DNA of 64,000 nucleotides from Antedon bifida (Eukaryota > Echinodermata > Crinoidea > Comatulida > Antedonidae), in contig OY727098.1 of the NCBI GenBank assembly GCA_963402885.1, positions 15,176,717 to 15,240,716 on the forward strand. The letters are read 5' to 3'. Under the pieces are notes generated by a model. It was not told the DNA's origin. It ran no database searches and worked only from the letters and a program-made list of their open reading frames with translations. Positions 11,111-24,400 of this stretch are shown piece after piece. Both the position numbers and the translations under genes were made by a program. The number at the start of each line of letters is the position of its first letter. Position 1 is the first letter of the stretch.

Positions 11111-11674
11111 TTCAGTTGCATGCCTACAGGTTGAGGTCACACACACAGCACATTAAAGTTCAAAATTGACCATGTTTTAATGGGCATGTGATTCATAATT
11201 GAAGAACCATCTTTGATTTGTATGTATTTTTGCGATTAAAGGACATCTTTTTAATAATTAATCATAAATATATCTGAAGAAAGAACAATAATTAATTTTA
11301 AAATGTCGAGCAGCGCTTTTGTAAGAAATATTTCTTGTTACATATAATTATATTATATTTATAAATATCAGCAGTAACAAAAAACATGTTAAAGTACGAT
11401 AGCATGTCATTCAGCTTACTGATAAAATTGGTCATAGAAGACAGCAACTTTACACATACAGTAAATAGATATAAGACAATCAAAGAAATTTGTTTGAAAT
11501 CCCGATTTATTCAACCTAATTGTAATCTTAAATACAGAATAATAATAAAAAAAGTATTCATAATAAAAATGTCTATAAAGACAAAACAAACAAAACTGGG
11601 TTTAGGTTTATCACGACATACGTCCACCATGTGGGAGAAACAAGTAGGCCCAAAACACTGTAATAATTGATAAT

Positions 11675-12910
11675 TGGTCATCCGCACTTGGCGGATAACC
11701 CCTTGTTATTGTCAGGATCTTTTTTTTCCTATCTTATTCTTATTTCTTTCCCAGAATTTTGTTGCACGTGTATCTCTAATTTTTGTGGACATAACATCGT
11801 ATAACTTTGTCAGAAGATTGACCTTAGATGTGCAGACAATTTTGTAATATGATGTTAGAGTCGCTCGGCGTAATATTACGCGCGATTTTATGAAATTTTA
11901 TTTTTGCTCATAAATTTTGAGCAAAAAATGATTTTTCAACGAATCTTTTGACTTTTGACATGATAAAAATGGCGTGCTACGCAAAAAATTACGCGAGTAC
12001 ACGTATTTGAAATGTCAAAATGCGCAAAATTTCTAATCAATTTTGCGTACATTTCAGGTCATTTGTGCGCACAGCTCGTACAAAGCGTAGAAAAATGGTT
12101 TTTGCAATTGATTTTTGTTTTTCATATACCACCTGTAGTAGATTTCATTCATTTTGATTAACTTTAATTGCAAAATAACGACGCACGTGCACGTTAAACT
12201 TTAATAATCGTTTGCTAAAGAATGGATAATTTAATGCATATTTGTGCAAAAATATACCTATTTTTAATCAGTTATAGCTCCTCAGGATGGCTGGTTACCC
12301 CAATTTTTAAAAATGTATTATGGAAGCTGATGAGTTGTAGATCAAGTGATGTAAAATTTGTACCTACCAGATGTTCTGACGTCGCCATTAGGCCACTCGA
12401 AGTTAAAAGATAGAATTGTTTTCGCTTTAGTACTAGTCAATCGCTTATGCTTATCCCATTTCGCCCTAGATTTTAATATGTTCTTTCTCAATCAATTCTC
12501 TTTCACATGCGTTAAACAAATTTGATTTTTTCTTACGTCATCATATTAAAAAATTAGAATAACGTGACCTATTTAATTTCGTCTATACAGTATATTTCAA
12601 TCTGTTATAGCTCCTCAGAATGAAAAGTGACCCACGTGATTAAAACTTAAAATGGAAGCTGTGGAATTATATATATGAATTCCTATAACAATTTTGTCTA
12701 TTTGATATCATGACGTCATCATATGGGCAGTTGAATTCAAAGTCAGATTTTCATCTCTTTCGTAAAAATTCACCGCATTTAAAATAGCACGCATCAAATT
12801 AATAATCATAGGATGGCATAATAACTGTCGGCGTTCATAATGTATGTGGTGCATGTTGCGTTTTTGCGCGGATAACCCGAACTCGTCAAAGTGACGAGTT
12901 CAAATCTAGT
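11675..12910 (+). mobile_element. Helitron2-like non-autonomous element, isolated copy 1
   Basis: The 5' end holds a hairpin formed by TCCGC-ACTTG-GCGGA. The 3' end holds GCGGATAACC, then a stem ACTCGTC/GACGAGT and AAATCTAGT. The internal GCGGATAACC is the inverted partner of the 5' end, and the last five bases fit CTRRT. The flanks read T|element|T. About 1.24 kb long. The interior is homologous to the array units at 42.8-58.7 kb and has no protein-coding gene. Confidence 0.75.
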
Positions 12911-14188
12911 TTAAATTCCGTCTATTTAGTTAGATTATATCTTTTCTCACAGATACAACAGCTACAAAAGTACTGTATAATGGATTCAGCATTTCAACAT
13001 CCACCATTCCGACATAACTAAATGTCGATATATTGAATCCTAATGCGATGGGTGCATATCATACATTCTCGCGAACGTACAGTGATTGATTGATTAATCG
13101 GAATATAGCAACGCAATCGAACACATCTAATTGTTACATTAACGGTTCCAACAGTTTACACAGTGCAACTACAAAATAAACTGTTTACAGTACAGTACCA
13201 CACGATTACAGGTATTATATATTCATAATTAGGCCACATGGATGAATAAATTAATGCCATTATAACGCCAAATTCAAAATAGTACTGTTACCAGGCTTTC
13301 TATAAATGTTTTTGCTCAAAATAGTATACAAGAATCTTGTTATAAGACGAATCTATACCCATGTTTTGTCAACATCGCATATACAATATGCCTACATACT
13401 ATTACAAGTTAATTTTGTATTATAGATTTCTTATGTTTAAATAGGCTGAAGGCAGTTATCTATTCCAACTACAGTACAAGCTTTTCATAATATTACACTA
13501 TAGACATACGAGGTCCTACGGTACTAAATCGGGGTATGTACATTTCTTAATCATATGCTTGTCTGGTGTTTAAGTTTGCGTCGATGATGAATATGCACAG
13601 TTATTAATTTGCAGAAGAGACCAGAGTGGTACCATTTAGTATATACTGTAATTACCTGGCTGTACTACTCTATATATACTGTACATTTTAACGGAACGTT
13701 TATAAAAGGGCCTACTGTAAATTGTTATATGTATTTTAAATACGGAATGAATTTGTTAATGGTCACTAATTTAATTGATGTTTAATGATGATAAATTCAT
13801 GTCCAAATATTGAAACCGGTCATAATGGCATGTACTGTACTTTCAATGCTTGGAATTTTAGGCCTACAATTGCTTATAGCCTACTACTGTAGCTCACCCA
13901 TCTTATTATAATATTAACCTACTCTGAAATCTTAACTTAGCTTAAATTACAAAAAAATGCAGCAACAAAGGCTACACATAATTCCAAAAGTCAGGAATAC
14001 ATTGTTCAAATAAAATTCTAATAAACAATATATTCTAAATAATATAAATTCTAATATTGACTAAGAACAACTTTCTTTCAATTTCTGATGGGATTTGAAC
14101 TTGCAACCAACTTCCCTATATTAGCTGATTCTCGTTACTGTATAATATTAATATGATTTGTCCAGTATCATAGGCAAATTCTGTAAAG

Positions 14189-14310
14189 ATCTTTCTACAC
14201 TATCAAACTTTATGTGATGTGCCCATATATGGACATGATGATGTCACTACCATATTTGGGCACACACTTTTATTGTCAAACTAGCTTGATAGTGTAGACA
14301 GAGCTTTATA
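14189..14310. mobile_element. MITE, CTACACTATCAAACTTTATGTG family, copy 2
   Basis: Terminal inverted repeats TTTCTACACTATCAAACTT and AGCTTGATAGTGTAGACAG enclose about 80 bp with GATGTGCCCATATATGG and a GATGATGTCAC core. This is the clearest copy of the family; the relatives are at 10093-10213 and, more diverged, 18060-18268. Confidence 0.8.
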
Positions 14311-15100
14311 CACAATACAAGTGACACTGTATAACATAGTATGCGTATGATACTGAAACAGATAACATATGTGGAGGGAGATATTGGGTGCTTTTAGGGC
14401 GAGCATCATGCAGATGGCCTTCTTTCACTCAATTACCTTTACAATTTCATAGTTCATGATAGGCCTACATTTACATGCACTTTAAAGATGCATTTCCTAT
14501 TTAATAGGCTGTAATATACAACACAAAAACATAGTGTTTACCAAGGCAAACAAACAAAAATCTTTTATAGTTTGTTAAATCTGAATGTCAGGGCTGTATC
14601 CACCAACGGTTGGCAACATCACCCACACCACAATGTTGATCTGTTCAACAAGAATATCACTAAAAACAACTGCTAAAATATTAATTATTTCGCTTGCCTG
14701 ATCTTGAGAAGCACTATTGGTGACCTCCAAAAAATGTCTTGTAACCATACCACTTAAAATCATGTGACTACTGCCCTGATGTTAACATTTGCTCTCAATT
14801 GGTTTAATTTTATCTACTAACTTTAATTTTAAATCTATTAATCCATTAATATAAATTTTATATTCTTTTTTCAATGTATAATTTTCTTGTTTGTTCATCA
14901 GTTTGATAATTTTGATATCGTAGTTTTATTTCTTTCATACGGCCTCGTGGAAGAACACATTTTGTTGTGAACGAGACTCCGTTTTAAAATAAAGATTTTA
15001 TTATTATTAAGTTGTGGTTTTACTTCAAAGTGTATTAGAATAGAAATGCAGTGAAAGTTAACCTACAAAATTAAAAAACACTATATAAGAAGCTGAAAGT

Positions 15101-15106
15101 TTTATT
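15101..15106 (-). terminator. Candidate polyadenylation signal of EAAT gene 2
   Basis: AATAAA on the minus strand, about 90 bp beyond the gene 2 stop codon. Confidence 0.4.
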
Positions 15107-15196
15107 TAGGTTAATTTTTTATAATTCAAGAACATATGCAACCAGCAATTATAAATCTAGCATTTAGCTAAATTGTTCTGCTCCCACAGTGCATGC

Positions 15197-15404
15197 TCAT
15201 GCAATGCTATCTGCTGGGTGAATAGTGCCATTTTCAGGTAATTCAATTTCCTCAATGTTGTTTTTGTTCACTTTCTCATCACTGCCACAACGAACGTAAC
15301 CGGTACCGGCATCTTCTTTATCCAGTTCATCTTTTGTCAGATGATAAATAATTCCAGCGCCAATGGAGTCGCCTTCTACATTAACAGTTGTTCTGCATCT
15401 GTCT
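15197..15404 (-). CDS. SLC1A-like: EAAT gene 2 exon 8 and stop
   Basis: Acceptor TTTTTTTACAG. Codes for [13 protein letters not shown] of TM8, then an acidic C-terminal tail ending D-S-I-A before TGA. Confidence 0.93.
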
Positions 15405-18400
15405 CTGTAAAAAAAATCAATAATGTATAACAAAGCATACTGTACATCAGCAATTAAAAAAATAATAAAAAAATATATATATATATAATTTTAAAATATG
15501 AATTGGCAATCCTGATGTTCAGAAAATTTATACAAAAACAATAAATAATGTATAAGAAAAGTAAATTCTTTAAATATTATTTACATATTTTTAAATAATT
15601 TTCTATTTTATTCAGGGTGGTAGCACTTTGGTTGCACTGTTCTCCCTTTGACAGCTAAAATGACATTATAAATTACTTAAAGATGTATTGTCCCCCTAAA
15701 AAAATACATAATAGTGATTCACTTTGACCAAAAACTTATATATAAAAATATACCTAAATTGTCTGGAAGACAATGGTTCTTGGTTGAAATTAACCATTTC
15801 TTTTGTCTTTTTAGAAGTGAAATATTTATTTTTGATGATTTTTTTTTCTACAGAAGTGAATAACTTTATTAAAACTGTGAAATTGCCTATTCAAAATCTG
15901 ATTTTATTAATCTTTATTTGTCATGTTTTTGGGGGACAATACATCTTTAAGATATAAGGTATAAATATTGGTGCCGTTTTTTTCTTTTTTTAGAACAGTA
16001 TTACAGTGCTAAAAAGCAAGGACCACTGTATAACAGTAGTTAAGAAGAGGATAATACTGTACCTACTGTATTATAACAAATTACATTGAAAAGTTACATG
16101 CACAACTAACTCCAAATACTTTAAAACTTTATATTCTTTTATATAGTCAACATTTTGTATTTTCATTTTTGTATAAATTAAATCCTGTAAGCAGCCAATT
16201 TAAAATTATTTTGGTAATGAATAGTAAATACTGAAAATCACATTACTAAACCAATTAATCTAAAGAACTAACACCACAACAATAAATATATAAATAAAAG
16301 TGTGCACTGTGTATTGGGATATGTATTTTGTTTTTCGTTCATTTTTTAATAATTACATGTAATTAATGAAATGATAAATTATTCCTTACAAAAACCAGTC
16401 AATGATGAAGATCAAAGATATATCATCAATTGGAATTCCGACAGCATTCAATACAATTACCATGGTTACAAGACCAGCATGTGGTATAGCAGCTGCTCCA
16501 ATGCTAGCAAGAGTAGATGTTACACTATTAAGAAAAAACAAATTAATCGGTTTAAATATAACTATTTGCCTCTTGTGTTTATATAACATCTCTCATTTAC
16601 AAACAGGTGGGAATATTGTGTTTAAAGAGACAGCATATTTTTAGTTCTGTCAGAAAATAAATTAACACGTTTCCTCTTGCAAAATTAAGCTTTCCACTAT
16701 TTTTGTTCAGTTTATTCTTTTGTAAATTTGTGTCAACTACTACTACAGTAAATCATATATTTGAAATGAGTAAATGTGTAGCTGGTAGGCAATATAAGTT
16801 AAAAGAACTTTAAGGCTTACCCACCAGAAAAAGATACATAAACATAACCAGTAAACTAGATTTAAACTCCAATGAGTTAGGTTATCCGCACTAATAAGAT
16901 AGAAAAACTAGATTTGAACTCGTCACTGTGACGAATTCGGGTTATCCGCGCAAACATGAAGATAACAATTTTAGAAGATAATTATCTGAATAATAACATT
17001 ATATATAAAGTTTGAAGAATTTTGGGCATGTAAAAGTAAGAGGCGCTCTGTTGAATGTTTTGATGATCTATGAAAAAAAAAATTAAAAAAAATCCGATTT
17101 TTATTATTTGAGTGGCCATGATGACGTCATAAATTTATAACTACAACTCATCAGCTTCCACTATGCATTAAAAACAATAGTCATCGCATTTGATCCTAAA
17201 GAGCTATAATCAATTCAAAATAGGCATAAATTTGCATTGAATTGCCTATTTTCAAGCGCACACTTTTAAAAGTTTGACGTACTGTACACGTACGTTGTTA
17301 TTTTGCAATGAAAATTTATAAAAAGTAATGAAATTGATCAGAGAAGGTATGAAGAACCAAAATCAATTGCAAAAATGGTCTTTCTATGCTGTATACACAC
17401 TGTGTGCGTAAATGTGCAAAAAACAACAAGTTTACGTAAATAAGAGGTAAATTAATTTGATTACATTTCGTCTTGAAAACCAACGATTTCAAACCACGAG
17501 TATGCATTATGCATGATGCAAATTAGGATTGTTTACAACTCGTCACGGGGAAGTTTTATGATTATGCATACAGTGTAGCCAAAAAAGCGTGTTGCATTAT
17601 GAGATATGTTTTGACTGGAAGTTAAATGATTTTTTTGTCAACAAAAATACTTCAAAATGACCCACTTTTTTAAAAATCTTTTTAAAAAAATTTTTTTGGA
17701 ATTAGTCAAAGGGACAATATATTTTTAAGTTTCAATAAAAAATGTCTTTTGGTTCTGAATTTAAGATCAATTTAAAAAATCGTATAATCATGAGTATGTT
17801 ATGCTGCGCAACTCGGACGGCACCGAAAACCTTATCACAACATCTTCAGATAGAGTTCAATCTTCTGATAAAGTTATACAATGTTATGTACAGAAGATTT
17901 AGAGATATATACGTGCAACAAAATTCGTGGAAAGAAAGAAGAATAAGATAGGAAAAAAAAGAAAAAAGATCCTGACAATAACAAGGGGTTATCCGCCAAG
18001 TGCGGAAAACCAAAAAGATCCTTACAATAACAAGGGTTACTAAAAAAAGATGTTTATTTAGTAGAGCTATCTGTCTATTATCAAACTAGTTTGAAAAAAA
18101 AAGTGTGATGTGCCTAAATATGGCAGTGATGTCATTGTGTTCACATAAGGGCATATCACAATTTTTAAATGATATAAACTAGTTTGAAAAAAAAAGTGTG
18201 ATGTGCCTAAATATGGCAGTGATGTCATTGTGTTCACATAAGGGCATATCACAATTTTTAAATGATATATATTTAAAATTATTATCATTACATAATTGGT
18301 TTGTTGAAATCTGAAAATCTTTGAAAATAAAGAAATGAACTATGAAATCAAAATTCTAATTTTGATTTCATAGTTATTTCTTAAAAGAATGTTGTGATTA

Positions 18401-21400
18401 AAAAAAAACAACATAAAACAACCTTGACACTATGATACTCTATGTAGGAAATAAAATGTTAATGTTGCTGAGGAAACGCCCAAGGGAAAAATATGTACTG
18501 TAAGGTAATAAAAACAGACCATTTTGAATGATGTCTTCTCATCAACAGCTTCCTGTTTTATGTTTCAAACTTGCCAAGAAATAGTGAAAAAATGAGGACG
18601 TAATGTATTTATGAATTATTAAGATGCTCGGAATATATTAAAGATAGTTTTACATGTATGAAACATATATGACAAATAAATGAACATAAAATGTGACACA
18701 CAGTAACCAGTGGCGTAACGGCTATGAGCGCTCACTAGCTAAATGCAATTACCTAGTGTTAGGAGTGCTAAACCAGGGGCCTTTGCCCTGTGCATTACGC
18801 CACTGACAGTAACTAATTTAGGTTGTTTAATCATGTTGGTAGCCTTTTAGCTACCACCATCAAAACACACTAAATAATCCACTTTTTCCTATAAAGGGAA
18901 AGTGCCTGGCATTGTTAATGTTTAAACAAAAGGTAAATACACATTAACATGATGGTAGGATGATTTGAAAGGAAAAACAGACTGAATCAAACCTTTAAAT
19001 CAATTATCAGAAACTGAGTGATCTACTGTACTTTAAAATACAGAGGGCATGTTATTTCAGCCCATATTGAAGATACAAGTAACTCGAAAGTGCCTGGCAT
19101 TGTTAATGTTTAAACAAAAGTTAAATACACATTTAACATGATGGTAGGATGATTTGAAAGGAAAAACAGACTGAATCAAACCTTTAAATCAATTATCAGA
19201 AACTGAGTGATCTACTGTACTTTAAAATACAGAGGGCATGTTATTTCAGCCCATATTGAATATACAAGTAACTCGAGATTTTAATCAGCTTTTGTGAAGT
19301 CACCAATATATCGATTTTTCTGAAAGCTATGGCTCTCAGAGCAATTTCGGTTATTTTACTAGCTCTAAGTATCTATAGCCTAGCTAAGCTAGACATGCAA
19401 TTAATGTGAAAATATTGACTTTAAATTCCATGTTTTTTTAGTCACTTGTGATCGAAAAAAATCTATTATTTTTTATTGTCTCTTCATCCTTAAAATGTAT
19501 GGATTTTAGCGAGTGTGGCAAATACGCCTTTTTCACGAAACAGAAGACATCTTCAATCGATGACAAACAATGCTGTGGAAGGGAAGGGTAATCAACAGAA
19601 ATAATAACATAGTGCGACGAGCATATGTATTCTGTTTCGTGAAAAAAAGTGTAAGAAAAACTCCAGAAAGTTTGTATGTGTCATATTAAAAATCTGGCCA
19701 AAGCACGCGATTGGTCAGTCCTTTTCTGTCATTATTATTCATAACCACCTTTCTACTGCTGATGTTCTTTCGTTTTTGAGTGCTACTTTTAACATCGGAC
19801 TATTTTTATTGCTACAAAATAAACGACCAAAAACCCTTACACAATGGTTGCCTGCTATAATTAATAATTAATTGCACGATTTTGGAAGTGGGGCTTACGT
19901 TTTTTCAAAGGGGTTCCCTCAAATGGGGGGTTCACCCAAACCCCGCAACAAATTCAAATTCACAGGCATAGAGAAACTATACGATATACGGAAAATTAAT
20001 TGATAAACAATGAAAATGAGGAAATGAGAAAGAGCAGCCCCAACCAAGATTTAAACCAGGAATTCTTTCTTGATATGCATATATATCCTACCATTAGACC
20101 ACTGGGGCTTCCATGGTATTATTGAAATTAAAAGTACAAACATACAAGTAATAAAACTGACCTGATTGTAATGACATCTTTAAAATCCAATGGGATGCCG
20201 TTAAGTTGTGCAATGAAGATAGAACCAACGGCTTCATAGAGGGCGGTCCCATCCATGTTTACCGTCGCTCCGATTGGCAGGACAAAACGGGTAATTCTTT
20301 TATCTACCTTTAGATTGTCCTCTAAGCATGTCATGGTTACAGGTAGGGTTGCTGAACTATAACAAAGAGATGTGGAAGAAAGGTAAAAATGTAATAATGT
20401 TTAGTAGTACAAGGCTAAGTGCAGGAAAACAATTTCTATTCATCATCCATTTCAATAATCATCAATCTATAGTTTCACCTTAGATATTTCATAGATATTA
20501 TTTTTCTTTTTTGTAACAAAAAAAAAATTTAACTTAAAAAAAAAAACAAGCACTTTTTTCAAGGTTTTGGTGTTTTAATTCAAAATTACAAAAGAGTTTA
20601 GAAAATGTTGGCAAAATTAAATGTATGCTAATTTATACTAATAAGTACTATTTGTTCCCGATATAAAAATGTTTAATTCACATGAGAATTTAATAGTATA
20701 CAAAAAATGATTGCCAATAAAAACGTTTGTTTGTAAAATTTACAGCAAAGTTTACATTTCCCATTAGCATTTAAATTGGTTTTATGAAGCTCACTTAGAA
20801 TAATTATTCAAATGCAAAGTATTAAAAGGCCATACTTTGCTACTGTTAATCTGGTAAGTGCTTCAGTCAAGTCAGTGCCACAGTTGAATAAGCACACGTA
20901 AATTGCTGCTTAGCACATGATCTTGTCACATGATAGAAAGCATCATAGCATTAACTGGTTCTGCTGTGCTGTTGGATTATGTTGAAATAATATTTTAGAA
21001 AAAGCAATATTCAAAATCACCTTACCTTGAATCAACACTGAAAGCAGTCACAAGTGCTGGGATGACTTTTCTCAAAAATCGGAAAGGATTTTGCCGAACA
21101 AAGAAATAATAAAGGAGCGGTAAAACAATAACACCATGGATAAAAAGGCCAACTTCTACAGTTACTATAAAAAGGCCTAGTTGTCCGAACATCAGTGCCC
21201 AGTCATCCATCTCCAAAAGCTTTCCAAGCACAAGGAAAAATACTCCAATAGGGGACAACCTGAAAAACAATATCAGCATCAATTTCAATACAGAAGACAA
21301 TATCACATTCTGCAAATTTGTGGGCAATAATTTGTATATAACATATACAGTGTTATTCTGTAAATACTGTAATATGCTGTATGCTACAAAATAGGTACAA

Positions 21401-24400
21401 TTCAGCACTGTAAACATATTTAATTCATGTCATAGGATGGCATAATAATTGTCGGCGTTCATATATTTTAAACGTATGTACATGTTGCGTTTGCGCGGAT
21501 AACCCGAACTCGTCAAAGTGACGAGTTCAAATCTAGTTGCTTTTACTTTTGTTTTGTTCATTCTAAGGTGAATAACTCTTACTTATTTAAATAGGTTATT
21601 TTAAAATACTGTACACAAAAGAGAAAGTTTAACAATACTGTAGATATTTCAACGGTTCACTTCACTTTACTACCAGAATTCTGAAAATATTCTTCAATAG
21701 AATAGTTCAGATAGATCAAGCTATACAAACACAAATAAAAGATTTTTGTATAAAGATGGTAAGATCTTATGGTAATTTAAGATAAAATGAGAGAAACAAT
21801 GCACTACCTAAAAGTAGCTTGTGGTGAATATCCTCTTGTTGACGATCTTTAGGCCTAGCCTAGCTAGACTTAGTTTTGTAGGCCTAGCTGGTAAACAACA
21901 GTAATGTACGAACATTGTACGCTAACTATAGGCCTAGCTTGACGTTGTCTAATTGCTGCATTAATTGCCTTTCTGTGTTTGCCTGAATCTGTAATACAAA
22001 TTGGGGGAAACCCGGTATTTTCGCTGAAAAAGTTACGATTCTTCCATTTATCGAAAGGAGGTGAATCATAGAAGAAAACCTAAAATATCAATTCGCGCGC
22101 AATGCATGTTGGGATTTATAGCGGGCCGCTAAACTTATTAGAATCAACTTATTTTTTTATATTTTTAACCGCAATAGGACCATATAGTATTTATTTTTAC
22201 ATTAAATGTAGTTTGTGACCTTAAATTAGATCTAAAAAAGGTAGGGAATGGGACTATTCACCACTACTGTAAAATAAACTTGCATCATATCCTATTTTCC
22301 CTATTAATTGAGCAAGCCTTCAAAACATGGCTTGATAGCAGTTGATTCCTATAAATGGTGAGCAAAATCATACTTGATTTTAATGGAAAAAAAGGGTGGA
22401 AAAATTTGGGACAGGAAACTTAAAGGGGAGCTCTGTGTTTAAAATTTATATTGTTTATTATAAACCTTTGCAACAACATTTATTATAACCCACCTTATGT
22501 TCCAACAGCGGCTAAGCAAACATACACTGTGAAAGAAGTCCCTTTTATAAAGTAGTTAACACTTTGACTGCCAGAGGTTTTTCCAGTTAGAAACTGCCAC
22601 CGCCAGCGTTTTTAGCCCAATTTGATGTTTTTATTAAAGCTGATTGAAACCATTTATGTGATCTGATTTATATGTAATTTAGACTAAAATAATCATAAAG
22701 ATTTTAGCTTTACAATGGTACTAAGAACAATTTTTAAATCGCAATATGTAAATCGTAATAGTAAAATGAAAGTAACCCACTTTTTGAGTTTTTCGTAGTT
22801 TCGCGCAAGAAGTCGAGATATACGCGATTTTGTGCAAGACATCACAATATGAAAATATCGCCCGGTGAGATCAACAAACAACAAAAAAGTTACTTACACG
22901 GCACCGATAGGCCTATAAAAACAAGTTATCACTATCGAAATATGTATTAAATTTTATAAATCATAAATCTTACATCAATGTTTCGCCAAAATCCACATAG
23001 TGAAGACACCAGGCCTAGTTAACCAGGCCTAAAGTTGGTCCGGAACCGTTTTACGACTAGGCCTAGGCTAGCCTAGTACTACTACTAGCCTAGACAGTAA
23101 ACTGATGATAATATCCATACCATTTCAAAACAAGTTTGTTGCGTGAAACTCGGTCACTTTCAGTAAAACACCAAAACAATTAGGGTATACAATAATAAAA
23201 TTAAAGACTTCATATTGAAAATGACTCCATTATTTTTTATTCAGATAACAAACAAACATGTCAATCCACAAAAACCTTTGTAATGCTTCGGTGGCATAGC
23301 TAGCGCGCGACCGATACACAATGCGCCAAGCCATCGCTCTACGCGCTACTGTGATGCGCGGTGTTTGTTATTTCGACCATTTTGACAGTCATTCATAACC
23401 AGATTAGTTACTTTCAAATTGTAAAATATTGACGGTCCAGACCGAATATAGTGTTCATATTTATAGTATATACCAATAATTAACCTATCTACCGGATTTT
23501 TAAAAAAAACACGAAACACGAAGATCTTCGTGTTTGGCAGTCAAGCGTTGTGTTTCCAAAAACGAAGATCTTCGTGTTTGGCAGTCAAAGTGTTAAGTGT
23601 TAAAAGATGTGAAATTCACTTATGTAAAAAAGTATATTATAAAGATAAACTTATATAGGAAAACACTACAGACAAATAGTTTACCTCATTTAATAATGAT
23701 TGTAAGTAATTGAAAATCAATAAAATTTCTATTTTACATTAGCACCACTTTAAAATGATACTTTTCTGCTTCACCACTGTCAAAAAAATATGGGGCTTAA
23801 TATCTGCAGGGTTGTTCCAAAGGTTTACATGTTCAACCCGGAGCTACCTTTTAAACTGCATGTGATGCCCTTATTTGATACATGTAAATGTAGTGTCATT
23901 CAAAGTACATCAGCCACATGCTGTTTCACACTGCATTTCTCAAATGTTTATGATTATATTAATATCCTGTAATTACTTAGCTGAGCCTTTTAATACTTGG
24001 CAACATCAGGTTTTCACTGAAAATAACATGTCAATATTTTTGCCTCTGAGAATTTGCTGTATAGTGATAACATTCTTATTTATAGATGGGACTGAACTAT
24101 TATGCACGTTATGTATTGTAATAACTTGATTGATACATGATTATACTTTTTTTTGAAGAAAAACAACAATTGAGAAAAACAACAATTGAGAAAAGATAAT
24201 TACTATCTATACTGTATTATAAGTGAGAGGGTGTGTACGTTTGTGTGCTTGTTTGTTCGTTATACACATTTTTGCACATAAACTTACATATTAGGCATCA
24301 AAATGACCGCAATTGTATACCGGGAAAGTTGTAAACTACATTTGAACATCATCCGCAATCTAAGATCCAAGTTAGGGGCCAAAATTTTTCCCACTTTCGA

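Larger units (their letters stand above)
9635..11674. other. Intergenic region between the convergent transporter genes (left part)
   Basis: Holds the 3' UTR of gene 1, one short MITE (10093-10213) and a fragment related to the hAT-like element at 34453-36061 (10965-11110). I see no coding region. Confidence 0.6.
12911..15196. other. Intergenic region, right part
   Basis: AT-rich DNA ending in the 3' UTR of gene 2. Apart from the MITE at 14189-14310 I find nothing recognisable. A minus-strand frame at 14575-14763 has no family features and I do not call it a gene. Confidence 0.5.

Noticed and set aside
11386..11670. Plus-strand frame of 94 codons before Helitron copy 1
   Set aside because: AT-rich composition with no domain, and it runs up to the transposon border. 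Likely chance.
14575..14763. Minus-strand frame of 62 codons downstream of gene 2
   Set aside because: Codes for plausible residues but matches no family I know. It lies outside the transporter, whose stop codon is at 15197.
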